DNA of 64,000 nucleotides from Corynebacterium vitaeruminis DSM 20294 (GTDB lineage Bacteria > Actinomycetota > Actinomycetes > Mycobacteriales > Mycobacteriaceae). Location of the stretch: positions 1,674,001 through 1,738,000 of the forward strand of contig NZ_CP004353.1 of NCBI RefSeq assembly GCF_000550805.1. The letters are read 5' to 3'. The notes under the pieces are model-generated. The model was not told the origin of the DNA. It saw only the letters and a list, made by a program, of their open reading frames with translations, and made no database searches. Position 1 is the stretch's first letter; each line of letters starts with the position of its first letter. Below are positions 12,699-21,097 of this stretch, in pieces. The translations under genes were made by a program, and so were the position numbers.

Positions 12699-15563
12699 CT
12701 ACGTGCTAACTGCCTCCCCCGGCGTTTCCTCGACGGAAACCGGCGCCGCCGCGTCTAGGCCTAGGCGCTCGCGCTCCTGCGCGATGATCTGTTGCGCCAG
12801 CTTCGCCTCCGAGACGTCGATGGCGTCCGGGATGGCGGCGGTGTCAGACTCGCGGGCGAAGGAGTCGAAGGCCTTGCGCTTGTGCTCGAGCACCTCGAGC
12901 AGTCGCTCGTCGACGGTCTCGTCGCCGACGATGCGGTGGACCTGCACCACCTGGGTTTGCCCCATGCGGTGCGCGCGGGCGATGGCCTGGTCCTCGATGG
13001 TGGGCTTGACCTGCACCTCGGCGAGGATGACCACGGAGGCCTTCTGGATGTTGAGCCCCACACCACCTGCGCCGATCTGCGCCAGGAGGATGTTGCCGCT
13101 GCGGCCGAGCTCGTCGACGAGCTGCTGGCGCCTGACCGGCGCCACATCGCCGCTGATGACGCCCACGCACCGCGCGCCGAACTCCTCCTCCAGGCGCGAG
13201 AGCACCTTGCGGAAGTAGCTGAACACTAGCACGTTGCGCTTGTCCGCGGTGGCCTCGGCGACCAGCTCCTTGATGCGCTCCACCTTGGCCGAGGAGGGGC
13301 TCGGCGAGAGCATCGCCGCCTGGCGCGCCTTCATCCAATTGCCCTCGGCGATCGCCTGGGAGTAGGCGGCCTGGTCGGCCTCGCTGAGGTCGACCCAGTC
13401 GATGGTCTCGACCTTCTCCGGCAGTTCGTCGAGGACGTCGACCTGGTTGCGCCGCAGGTAGAAGGGGGCGACCTTCTTTCGGAACGCGGACGGGGTGCCG
13501 GCGTTGTCGGGGTCGACGAGCTTCGGCTGGAGGTAGTTGACGAGGTTGGCGAACTCCGCCACGCGGTTCTCCATCGGTGTGCCGGTCATGAGCACGGCAA
13601 ACTGTGCCTCCCGCAGCAGCTTGGCGGCGGCCTGCGAGCGCTGGGCCGCGGGGTTTTTAATCATGTGCGCCTCGTCGACGATCACGAGCGTGGCGGGCGG
13701 CAGCGGCTGAGAGCGAATGCCCTCATAGGTCATGATGAGCACCCCACCGCGGGCGTTCCACACCTCCGCGATGCCCTCCTTGGCCTCACCGTGGCCGATG
13801 AGCACCTCGAGGTCGCTGAAGTTGGCCAGCTCGCGGCGCCAGTTGACGATGAGGCTGGCCGGAACCACGACGAGCACGCGGGCGGTCTCCGGCAGCGCCG
13901 TGTAGAACTCCGGCGGCGAGGCCTGCCAGCCAGGGCGCCCGGAATCCGAGTCGGGCTCCGCGCCACCCTGGGGTTCGGCGCCCTGGTCGTCGGCAAGCGA
14001 GCTGCGAAGGGCGGAAAGGTGCGTGGCGAACTCGCGCGCGGTGTACTCGCTCGACAGGTGCGCGGCGGCGGCGATCGCCTGGACCGTCTTGCCCAGGCCC
14101 ATCTCGTCGCCGAGGATCACCTTGTTCTGCACGAGGCAGAACTTCGCGCCGAAGGACTGGTATCCGCGCAGGTAGAGGTCCTTCAGGTGCTCCTGGTTGA
14201 GGTGGAGCGAGCGGATCGCGGCGATGGTCTCCTCCGACAGGCCGTCGAGCGAGGTTCCCACGGCGACGTCGGAGTCGAGCAGCGCGTTGAGCAGCGACTG
14301 GTAGTGCGCGGGCCGGGAAAGGTAGTCCTCCCATACGGGTACTGCGGGCGGGACGACGGGCCCGGGCAGGAAGGAACTCGGCGCGGCGTTGGCCCAAGAG
14401 ATGTCCTCGATGAACTGGTCGTAAAAGGTCTCCCCCGTCTTGGCCAGCACGAACGGCTGCCCGTAGGCGGCGAGCGTCTCGGGGAAGCTGCGGAAGTAGC
14501 CGACCAACCGGTCGCGGCGGGCGGCCTGCTCCTCGCTGAGGGTGTTCGACTGCTCGAAGGCGTTGAGCACCTCGACCAGCGCCACAGCTGGAGCGAGCCT
14601 CTCGTCGCCGATGTTCTTGTCCTTGGCGATGCTGGCCTCGGTGAGCAGGGTCTGGGCCGCGGCCTTCATGCGCTTGGCGGTCTGCGCGCCGATGCCGGGC
14701 ACCTGGGTGAGGACCACCTCGGGGCGGTCGATGACGTCGGCGACGGTGCGGATGCCGTGGTCAGCAAGCCCCTTGAAGCGCAGCCGCTCGTTGGTGACCT
14801 CCTTGAGCGCTTCCACGTCGAGCCCCTCGAGCATGCGCCTGGCGCGCAGGGCGGACAGGGCCGCCAGCTGGGCGCGCGCGGCCTTCTCGAGGTTCTCCGG
14901 CGAGTGCGGGTCGTTCTCGATTCCGGCCACGACCTCCCGGGTCGGCACCACGTACTTGCGGTCGAGGGAGTCGATGACGCTGCCTGGCATCTGGAGGGCG
15001 TCGAGCAGCTCCCCGCGCGCGGCCGCCATGTAGGGCTCGGGGCAGCCGTGTGCGCCGGGGCTGAGGTACACGCCCTGCCTCTGGATCGCCACGGCGCGGT
15101 CGGCGCGCGCGAGCAGGTCGGCGACGGTCACCTCGAGCTCCTTTAGCTGCGGCCCCTCGAGGATGCCTTGGAGCTCCTCGGCCGCCTGGGTGGCCATCTG
15201 CATGCTCGGGCCCGAGCCGAAGCTCATGCCGATGCGCGTGAACAGGCCCGCGTCGGCGCGCTTGGCGAGGTCGAGCAGCCCGGGGATCGGCTTGGTGAGC
15301 TGGGAAAACTGCTCGAGCACCGCGAGCGTGCCCTCGGTGTCGCCGGAGAACTCCGCGCGCAGGAACAGCCCGCTCGGCCAGGAGATGAGGCCGGAGTCCA
15401 TGAGCACGAAGCGGTCGGCGGCCTCCCCCAGCTCCGCGGCGGGCCCCACCCGCACGCTCGCGGGCTCCTCGCGCAGGATTCCGGCGAGCGACGCGGCCCT
15501 CGCCCTCGCGTCGACCAGGCGTGCGGCGTGGTCGCGCACCGCGCCAAGCGTCATCTTGTCCAT
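12699..15563 (-). CDS. SNF2-family DEAD/DEAH-box helicase
   Basis: This protein of about 954 residues has a long N-terminal region that includes a helix-hairpin-helix-like VPGIGAQTAKRMK segment about a third of the way along. The SNF2 ATPase core follows: DEMGLGKT (Walker A), VVPASLIVNW, DEAHMIKN (Walker B) and LMTGTPMEN. The helicase C-terminal domain has VFSYFRK, GAGGVGLNIQKAS and RAHRMGQTQVVQVHR. Such proteins translocate on double-stranded DNA; the exact role here is unknown. The start is uncertain between GTG 15581, ATG 15572 and ATG 15563, because a single GGAG lies near all three. The C-terminal tail is short and acidic. Confidence 0.88.
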   Translation of the reverse strand: MDKMTLGAVRDHAARLVDARARAASLAGILREEPASVRVGPAAELGEAADRFVLMDSGLISWPSGLFLRAEFSGDTEGTLAVLEQFSQLTKPIPGLLDLAKRADAGLFTRIGMSFGSGPSMQMATQAAEELQGILEGPQLKELEVTVADLLARADRAVAIQRQGVYLSPGAHGCPEPYMAAARGELLDALQMPGSVIDSLDRKYVVPTREVVAGIENDPHSPENLEKAARAQLAALSALRARRMLEGLDVEALKEVTNERLRFKGLADHGIRTVADVIDRPEVVLTQVPGIGAQTAKRMKAAAQTLLTEASIAKDKNIGDERLAPAVALVEVLNAFEQSNTLSEEQAARRDRLVGYFRSFPETLAAYGQPFVLAKTGETFYDQFIEDISWANAAPSSFLPGPVVPPAVPVWEDYLSRPAHYQSLLNALLDSDVAVGTSLDGLSEETIAAIRSLHLNQEHLKDLYLRGYQSFGAKFCLVQNKVILGDEMGLGKTVQAIAAAAHLSSEYTAREFATHLSALRSSLADDQGAEPQGGAEPDSDSGRPGWQASPPEFYTALPETARVLVVVPASLIVNWRRELANFSDLEVLIGHGEAKEGIAEVWNARGGVLIMTYEGIRSQPLPPATLVIVDEAHMIKNPAAQRSQAAAKLLREAQFAVLMTGTPMENRVAEFANLVNYLQPKLVDPDNAGTPSAFRKKVAPFYLRRNQVDVLDELPEKVETIDWVDLSEADQAAYSQAIAEGNWMKARQAAMLSPSPSSAKVERIKELVAEATADKRNVLVFSYFRKVLSRLEEEFGARCVGVISGDVAPVRRQQLVDELGRSGNILLAQIGAGGVGLNIQKASVVILAEVQVKPTIEDQAIARAHRMGQTQVVQVHRIVGDETVDERLLEVLEHKRKAFDSFARESDTAAIPDAIDVSEAKLAQQIIAQERERLGLDAAAPVSVEETPGEAVST

Positions 15564-15621
15564 GGCTTCCATTATCTCCACACGTCCCAGGCAGCAAGAA
15601 ATGGGCCCTTCCGCGGCGCGT

Positions 15622-15634
15622 GCTTGTCGACGCC
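15622..15634 (+). repeat. Copy of the GCTTRTCGACGSC motif
   Basis: Exact match (GCTTGTCGACGCC) in the 109-base gap between the YhgE stop and the helicase start. It lies between two GGGCCC blocks that could pair, placing it in a loop. Confidence 0.6.
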
Positions 15635-15672
15635 TACGGTTCCGGGCCCGTTGCTTTGATTCTCAGCCTGGG

Positions 15673-17694
15673 TTAGACCGCCACCTCCGGGTGGAGGTCC
15701 TTCATCTGCATCTGGCGCTCCCGGCGCGCCGAGAGCGAGGAGGCGACGAAGAAGATGACGAAGATGAGCGCCATCACCCACATCGCCTGCCACACGCGGG
15801 GATCGCCGCTGGTGGAGGGGCCGTAAATCATGTGGCGGATGAGGTTGACCGTGTAGGTCATGGGGTCGTAGGTGTTAAACCAGCGCAGGGGCGCGGGCTG
15901 GGTCTCCGGGGGATACAGGCCACCGGAGGAGACGATCTGCAGGCTCATGAGCGCGATGCACAGCACGCGGCCGACGGTGGCGCCGAAGACGGAGTTGAGC
16001 CCCTGGGTGACGCAGATGAACAGCAGGGAGGTCGCGGCCATCGCCGCCCACAGCCCGAGCTCCGTGGAGGCGTGCAGGCCGATGAACAGCTTCTGCACGA
16101 AGAACATCACCGTCGCCTGGCACACGCCGACGATGGCGGCCGGGGTGTAGGTGGCCAGCACCGCGCGGGCTGGGTTCATGCGGGATTCGATGGCGCGGCG
16201 CTGCAGCGGGCGCATGACCATGAAGCAGACGGTGCCGCCCATGAACAGGCCCAGCGAGATGAACATGGGCGAGAGACCCAATCCGAACTTGCTCATCTGG
16301 TCCTTCGGCACGCCGAGCGCCACCGGGGTGGAGACGTTGGTGGAGGCCGCGTCGATGGTGTCGTTGGAGAAGCTCGGGACCTTGCCCGCGCTGTCGTTAA
16401 GCTTGAGCGCCAGCTCGCCGGAGCCGGAGTCGAGGGTGACCAGTCCGGAGCTGAGCTGCTGCGCGCCCACCGTGAGCTGCTCGGATCCGGCCGCGAGCTT
16501 GCTCGTGCCGTCGGCGAGCTTCTTCGCACCCACGACCAGTTGCTGGGAGCCGTCAGACAGGGTGTGCAGGCCGGTGGCGAGCTCCTGGGAGCCCGCGGCC
16601 GCCTTGTCCACGCCCGCGCGGTACTCGGCGGTGGGGTCGACGAGCTGGCGCTGGACCTCGGCGGCACCGTCGCGCAGGGAGTGCAGCTGGGTGATCATCT
16701 GCGAGTCCTGGCCGATCCCCGTGCTGTTGAGCTGGGTGATGATGGCGTCGGCCTGGTCGGCCATCTGGCTGGCCTGCGGCAGGCCGGTCGAGCGCAGCTG
16801 CGCGGAGAGGTTGACCAGCGGGGCGACGAGCTGGGACTGGGCGGCGCTTGCCTGGTCCGCCATGCCCACGACCTGGTCGACGCCCTGGGAGACCTGGCCC
16901 GCGCCGTTGCCGAGGGTGTCAGTGGCGGCGTCGAGCTGGCTCAGCCCGCTGGCCAGCGAGTCCGCACCCTGGGAGGCGCTGGTGATTCCGGCGTCGAGCT
17001 GCTCCGCGCCGGTGGCCAGCTGCTGCGCGCCGTCGTCGGCGGTCTTCATGTTGTCCGAGAGCGTCTGCGCGCCGTCGGCCAGGGTGGCGCCGCCGTCCTT
17101 GGCCTGGGTCGCGCCGTCGGCGAGCTGGTTGGCGCCGTCGCCCGCGGTCTTCAGCCCAGAGCCGATCGTGTTGAATCCCACGAGCAGCTTGTTGGCCGCC
17201 TCGGAGCCGACGTTCTCGTTCACGGTCGCCAGCACCTTGCTGACGACCTGGTTGCCTAGCATGGTGGCCAAGAAGCCGTTGTTATTGTTGTAGACCGCGT
17301 TGAGTGTGGCCTGGTGCGGGTTGTCGGAATTCGCGCTGACGGCCGCCTGGCTGAAGTCCGTGGGCAGCTCGATGCCGAAGTAGTAGGTACCATTCTCGAT
17401 GCCGGTCCTAGCCTCGTCGGCGCTGACGGCGACGAACTTGACGTTCTTGTTCTCCAACAGGCCGTCGACGACCTGATCGCCGGCGTTGACCTGCTGACCG
17501 TTGGACTCGGCGCCCTCGTCGGAGTTGACCACCGCGACGGGCAGCTTGTCCAGCCTGCCTACCGGGTCCCAATAGCTCCACACGAACAACCCGCCGAAGA
17601 GCAGCGGCAAGAGGATGATGACGAGCAGCGCCAGCGGCGGCAGCTTCCCGTGCCCGAATCGACGGAACTCGGAACCGATGTGAAAGAGGTTCAT
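15673..17694 (-). CDS. YhgE/Pip-family membrane protein (ABC-2-type permease with long extracytoplasmic domain)
   Basis: The 673-residue protein starts with a membrane helix (about residues 19-40) followed by the Pip signature WSYWDPVGRLDKLPVAVVN. A large extracytoplasmic region then has many heptad-like repeats of the LADGA-x-Q-L / LATGAEQL type, predicted as long helical rods. The C-terminal part has five to six membrane helices of ABC-2 permease type. Relatives include phage infection protein and the ESX-adjacent YueB/EsaA group. The gene begins 6 bases after the stop of an ABC-ATPase-like gene, so the two are almost certainly cotranscribed and function together. Substrate is unknown. Confidence 0.87.
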   Translation of the reverse strand: MNLFHIGSEFRRFGHGKLPPLALLVIILLPLLFGGLFVWSYWDPVGRLDKLPVAVVNSDEGAESNGQQVNAGDQVVDGLLENKNVKFVAVSADEARTGIENGTYYFGIELPTDFSQAAVSANSDNPHQATLNAVYNNNNGFLATMLGNQVVSKVLATVNENVGSEAANKLLVGFNTIGSGLKTAGDGANQLADGATQAKDGGATLADGAQTLSDNMKTADDGAQQLATGAEQLDAGITSASQGADSLASGLSQLDAATDTLGNGAGQVSQGVDQVVGMADQASAAQSQLVAPLVNLSAQLRSTGLPQASQMADQADAIITQLNSTGIGQDSQMITQLHSLRDGAAEVQRQLVDPTAEYRAGVDKAAAGSQELATGLHTLSDGSQQLVVGAKKLADGTSKLAAGSEQLTVGAQQLSSGLVTLDSGSGELALKLNDSAGKVPSFSNDTIDAASTNVSTPVALGVPKDQMSKFGLGLSPMFISLGLFMGGTVCFMVMRPLQRRAIESRMNPARAVLATYTPAAIVGVCQATVMFFVQKLFIGLHASTELGLWAAMAATSLLFICVTQGLNSVFGATVGRVLCIALMSLQIVSSGGLYPPETQPAPLRWFNTYDPMTYTVNLIRHMIYGPSTSGDPRVWQAMWVMALIFVIFFVASSLSARRERQMQMKDLHPEVAV

Positions 17695-17700
17695 CTGCTG

Positions 17701-18483
17701 CTACTCCGTTTCTTCGCGGGCGGGAAAGGTGGTGGTGTCTGCCGCTGCCGGGGCGGGCTCGGGTCCGCCGGATTCTTCGCGGGCTTCTTCCGAGGCACCC
17801 GCGAGATGAATGACCTCCCGGCACTCGGGGATCGAGTCCGGGTTCGCCGAGAAGGCGATGACGGGGATCTCCCGGCTCACCCTGGCCAGTCGCTCAAGGA
17901 CCTCGTGGCGAAGCTCCATGGAGCGGACCTGGTCGATGTCGTCGACGATGAGCAGGCTCGCGTTCGGCCGGGCGACGAGCGCCAGGGCGATGCGCAGCAG
18001 CAGGCGGTTCTTCGGGTTCATCCCGCCGACGGTCTGCTTCTTCGCCATCTCCTTGGTCACCTCGAGGCCTAGCAGGTCGCAGGCCCAGCGGAAGGACGCG
18101 ATCTTGGTCACGTCGTAGGGCACGAACTTGTACCACGGCTGCGCCCAGGCCGCCTGCTCGCGGATGACCACCCGCAGCGGCACGAGGCGCTCGAGCTCGT
18201 CGAGCTGCGACACCCCTGCCAGGGCCACGTCCCGGTGCAGGTGCGATGGCTTCGTCTGCTCGTCCCCGCCGAGCGCCACGGCGCCGTTCTTGGGCTTCAT
18301 GCGTCCGGCAAGCGTCATGGCGAATACCGTCGCCGACGACTCGCGCTCGGCGTGGATGAGGGTGAGCCCCTCACCGATGTCGAGGTCCGGCTTCCGCGAG
18401 CCGGTGCTGAGCACAAGGTCGTGGGTGCGAAGAACGGGGCCTTCTCCCGACGACCCCTCGCGTGAAGTGTTTTCCACCGTCAT
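17701..18483 (-). CDS. ABC-ATPase-like protein with degenerate nucleotide-binding motifs
   Basis: The 260-residue protein aligns in layout with an ABC ATPase domain, but its P-loop position reads HAERESSAT, with no GxxGxGKST. The signature region is VGGMNPKN in place of LSGGQ. A Walker B-like LLIVDDID remains, and the LAGRMKPKNGAV that normally follows the P-loop is intact. It is therefore probably unable to hydrolyse ATP in the normal way. ATG 18483 has GGGAG four bases upstream; the longer frame upstream is intergenic. It is cotranscribed with the YhgE-like gene and divergent from a TetR regulator. An acidic, proline-rich tail ends the protein. Confidence 0.75.
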   Translation of the reverse strand: MTVENTSREGSSGEGPVLRTHDLVLSTGSRKPDLDIGEGLTLIHAERESSATVFAMTLAGRMKPKNGAVALGGDEQTKPSHLHRDVALAGVSQLDELERLVPLRVVIREQAAWAQPWYKFVPYDVTKIASFRWACDLLGLEVTKEMAKKQTVGGMNPKNRLLLRIALALVARPNASLLIVDDIDQVRSMELRHEVLERLARVSREIPVIAFSANPDSIPECREVIHLAGASEEAREESGGPEPAPAAADTTTFPAREETE

Positions 18484-18958
18484 TGGCTCCCTTGAGTATT
18501 CGTGCGAAATTTCGGCCGCGCCGCGGCAACCGCCGTCCCGCGTTCCCACTAAGAGTAATCGTGCGCGGCTTCTCACAACCACGCACGCAGCGGGAGGAAG
18601 GCCAGGCTCGGCCGACCTAGCTACAAAGGGCAGAAAACACCACTTTCCCGTATTAGTCAAATACCATAAACACGCAGGTCACAGCGCGTACGTACGGCCC
18701 GAAAACTTGCAGAGTGGCCGCGAAAAATGCAAGTTTTACCTAAGCGCATCCTGCGCGCCCACTCCCCCGTTTGCGCCGGGTTCTTAAGTTCCTCTCCCGC
18801 AAATCTTGAGCATTTTCAAGAATCTTCCCTTTTCGACGACGCAGACGCCACGAAACAGCGAAGAACATGAAATAATCAATGAGTTCCGCGGCGCCGCCAC
18901 CCGTACCCACACGGAGACGCCCGCGCTCGTTGTTTGTTTGAAGAATTGTAGGTATTCA
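18484..18958. other. 475-bp divergent intergenic region between ABC-like and TetR genes
   Basis: No gene is supported. The region is noticeably richer in A+T near 18650-18950 than its flanks. It holds a 10-bp perfect inverted repeat (18702-18737) and a perfect palindrome CGTACGTACG (18687-18696). It must contain the promoters for both divergent units, but I cannot place -10 and -35 boxes with confidence. Confidence 0.6.
18702..18737. promoter_or_regulatory. Inverted repeat AAAACTTGCA-N16-TGCAAGTTTT, candidate operator
   Basis: Two perfect 10-bp arms separated by 16 bases lie in the divergent promoter region, about 220 bases from each coding start. The 16-base spacer is long for one TetR dimer, so two half-sites or a different regulator are possible. 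The arms resemble, but do not match, the RamB consensus of C. glutamicum (AACTTTGCAA type). Confidence 0.5.
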
Positions 18959-19552
18959 GTGCGTTCCGATGCCGCCCGCCGCCGCCAGCTCATCATCGAC
19001 GCAGGTTGCGAACTGCTCATCAAGAACGGCCAGCACATGACCCTGGAGTCCGTGGCCGAGCGCGCCGGGGTCGGCATCGCCACCCTCTACCGTAACTTCT
19101 CCACCCGCAACGACCTCATCTATCACTGCATCATCCAGATCACCAAGCAGCAGATGAACATCCTCACCACCACCCAGCAGGAGTTCCGCGCCGAGGGCTC
19201 CGACCCGGAGAAGAAGCTACGCGAGATCATCCCCCGCACCATCCCGTGCGGAATCAACGTGCTGGTCCCCGCGCTCATGACCGCGCCGCTGGAGTCGCTG
19301 GACTCCACGCTCATCGACATCCGCGAGGAGTTCGTCACCAAGGTCCAGGAGATGGTCGGCACTTTGCGCGAGATGGGGCTCCTCCACGAGTCGGTCGGCC
19401 TACTCGACTTCCTCCAGGGGCTTATCGCCTTGTACACCCCGCCGCAGTTTGACGTGGGCCTCGACTACGACTACCCCTACGACGTGTCCAAGGCCGTGGA
19501 TATCTTCCTGGTCGGCTGCAAGAACGGCCCGCACTTCGCCTACCCCATGTAG
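18959..19552 (+). CDS. TetR-family transcriptional regulator
   Basis: The 197-residue protein has a canonical N-terminal TetR helix-turn-helix: RRRQLIIDAGCELL, then MTLESVAERAGVGIATLYRNF and the NDLIY hinge. The C-terminal ligand-binding and dimerisation domain is unassigned. GTG 18959 is chosen because AGG lies six bases upstream and it gives the normal family length; 51 in-frame residues further upstream lack TetR features and cover the inverted repeat region. Its divergent position suggests it represses the ABC-like/YhgE pair and perhaps itself. Confidence 0.88.
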   Translation: MRSDAARRRQLIIDAGCELLIKNGQHMTLESVAERAGVGIATLYRNFSTRNDLIYHCIIQITKQQMNILTTTQQEFRAEGSDPEKKLREIIPRTIPCGINVLVPALMTAPLESLDSTLIDIREEFVTKVQEMVGTLREMGLLHESVGLLDFLQGLIALYTPPQFDVGLDYDYPYDVSKAVDIFLVGCKNGPHFAYPM

Positions 19553-19647
19553 GCTTCCCAACCCGATTCCCGCCGCCCCGGGGTCCCACCGAACTTCTCT
19601 ATCCTCCGCTTGCGTCTCGCCGCAGGCGCCGCACTACACTGTGCCCC

Positions 19648-20214
19648 ATGAGCACTCTGACGATCGTCCACGCGGGGGTTTCCTCCCCATCGAGCTCTTT
19701 CCACCTCGGCCAGCGCATCGCCGAACGCGCCGCCGCCATCGCCAAGAATCAAGGCACGACCCTGGAAATTAGGGAGCTGGCGATCAAGGCGATCGGCCAC
19801 GACCTCGTCGACTGCCTGCTTGACGGAGGCAAGAAGTCGCCCGCGCTCGCGGATGCCATCGACTCGCTCATCTCCTCCGACGCGATCATCGCGGTCACCC
19901 CGGTGTATCAGTCGAGCTACTCGGGCCTGTTCAAGATGTTCTTCGACTGCATCCCGCCCCGCGCGCTCGAGGGAATCCCCGTTCTCATCGCGGCCAACGG
20001 CGGCTCGCCGCGCCACGCGCTCGTCCTCGAGTACGCGGTCCGCCCGCTGTTCGCCTACCTGCGCACGGCCATCGTCCCCACCGGCATCCTGCTGACTCCG
20101 TCCGATTCCCGCCCCGAGAATCAACAGCACGTCTCCGCCCGCATCACGCGCGCCGCCAACGAGCTCGTCTCGCTCATGGCCATCGACCGCAGGTGCGCCG
20201 ACCAGCAGGCCTAG
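19648..20214 (+). CDS. NADPH-dependent FMN reductase, CE1759 family
   Basis: The 188-residue flavodoxin-fold reductase begins with VHAGVSSPSSSFHLGQRIA, the phosphate-binding loop for FMN, and has the TPVYQSSYSGLFKMFFD segment typical of NADPH:FMN reductases, then AANGGSPRHALVLEY. It matches what I know of the family named after C. efficiens CE1759, usually described as partnered with a luciferase-like monooxygenase. No such partner is encoded in this window. ATG 19648 starts the first strand. It is followed 43 bases later by the HEPN-CBS gene on the same strand. Confidence 0.85.
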   Translation: MSTLTIVHAGVSSPSSSFHLGQRIAERAAAIAKNQGTTLEIRELAIKAIGHDLVDCLLDGGKKSPALADAIDSLISSDAIIAVTPVYQSSYSGLFKMFFDCIPPRALEGIPVLIAANGGSPRHALVLEYAVRPLFAYLRTAIVPTGILLTPSDSRPENQQHVSARITRAANELVSLMAIDRRCADQQA

Positions 20215-20257
20215 CGTTCCCGCCCTCGCTGCGGCGTTTCGTGGGAGACTGGAGGTC

Positions 20258-21013
20258 ATGAGCGCCACCGACAGCGACCGCCTCCGCGCGACCACGTTCC
20301 TTGCCCACTTCAACGAGATCGAGCTCGTCCTCAAGAAGCACGCCCGCGCCGACAACCGCGACAGCTTCACGTGGATGGTCCGCCAGGCGCTCAAGGACGG
20401 ACTGCTCACTGGCAACCAGGCCGATGCGCTTGTCGAGTTCTCGCAGCTGCGCAACGCGATCGCGCACGGCAGGTATTCCAAGGAGCTCCTGCCCATCGCC
20501 ATCCCGCTCCCAGAGACCGTGGAGCACATCGGGCGGATCCGCAGCTCGCTCACCTCCCCCAAGCGCGCCCTCGACTTCTGCCTCGAGGAGCAGCAGCGCC
20601 CGCCCATCACGTTCGAGCCCGGCACCAGGTTGCAGGAGCTTTTCGACGCCCATGGCAGCGACCACATCGCCAAGTTCCCGATCTACACCCCCGAGCACGT
20701 CTTCTCCGCCCTGCTGACCGCCAGCAACCTGTTCACCTGGGTGGCCGCCCGCGGCGCGAACCCCGCCGTGACCGCGGGCGAGATCATCGCCCACGCCCCG
20801 CAGCTCGGCATGGAGGTGCGCCGCTGCCACTTCCTCCCGAAGACCGCCTCCATTCAGAAGGCGCTTACGCTGCTGTCCACCCCCACGCCGGGCAACCGGC
20901 TGCCCCAAGCGCTCATCATCTCCGAGGCGGGGTTGGAGGCGCAGAAGCCGCTGGGGATCATCTCCGGCTCGGACGCCCAGGGTCTGCTGCGCTACATCGA
21001 GCACCCGATTTAG
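20258..21013 (+). CDS. HEPN-like plus tandem CBS domain protein, function unknown
   Basis: I do not recognise a named family for this 251-residue protein. The N-terminal 90 residues are all-helical and contain QLRNAIAHGRY, an R-x4-H motif of HEPN domains, often ribonucleolytic or RNA/nucleotide-binding. The C-terminal 150 residues resemble a CBS pair (Bateman module): FPIYTPEHVFSALLTASNLFTWVA in the first repeat and PLGIISGSDAQGLLRYI in the second. CBS pairs bind adenine nucleotides, so a nucleotide-sensing HEPN protein is a reasonable inference. A strong GGAGGTC ribosome-binding site precedes ATG 20258. Confidence 0.6.
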   Translation: MSATDSDRLRATTFLAHFNEIELVLKKHARADNRDSFTWMVRQALKDGLLTGNQADALVEFSQLRNAIAHGRYSKELLPIAIPLPETVEHIGRIRSSLTSPKRALDFCLEEQQRPPITFEPGTRLQELFDAHGSDHIAKFPIYTPEHVFSALLTASNLFTWVAARGANPAVTAGEIIAHAPQLGMEVRRCHFLPKTASIQKALTLLSTPTPGNRLPQALIISEAGLEAQKPLGIISGSDAQGLLRYIEHPI

Positions 21014-21097
21014 ATTTCTATCACTCGACAGGTACACTGAGTTTGGCTCCCCTAGAATGGTGAACCACACCACCTCTTCTCGCGAAGGATCCGACAC

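Noticed and set aside
18784..19083. Minus-strand frame of 99 codons at the TetR gene
   Set aside because: It overlaps the TetR helix-turn-helix in antisense and has no ribosome-binding site.
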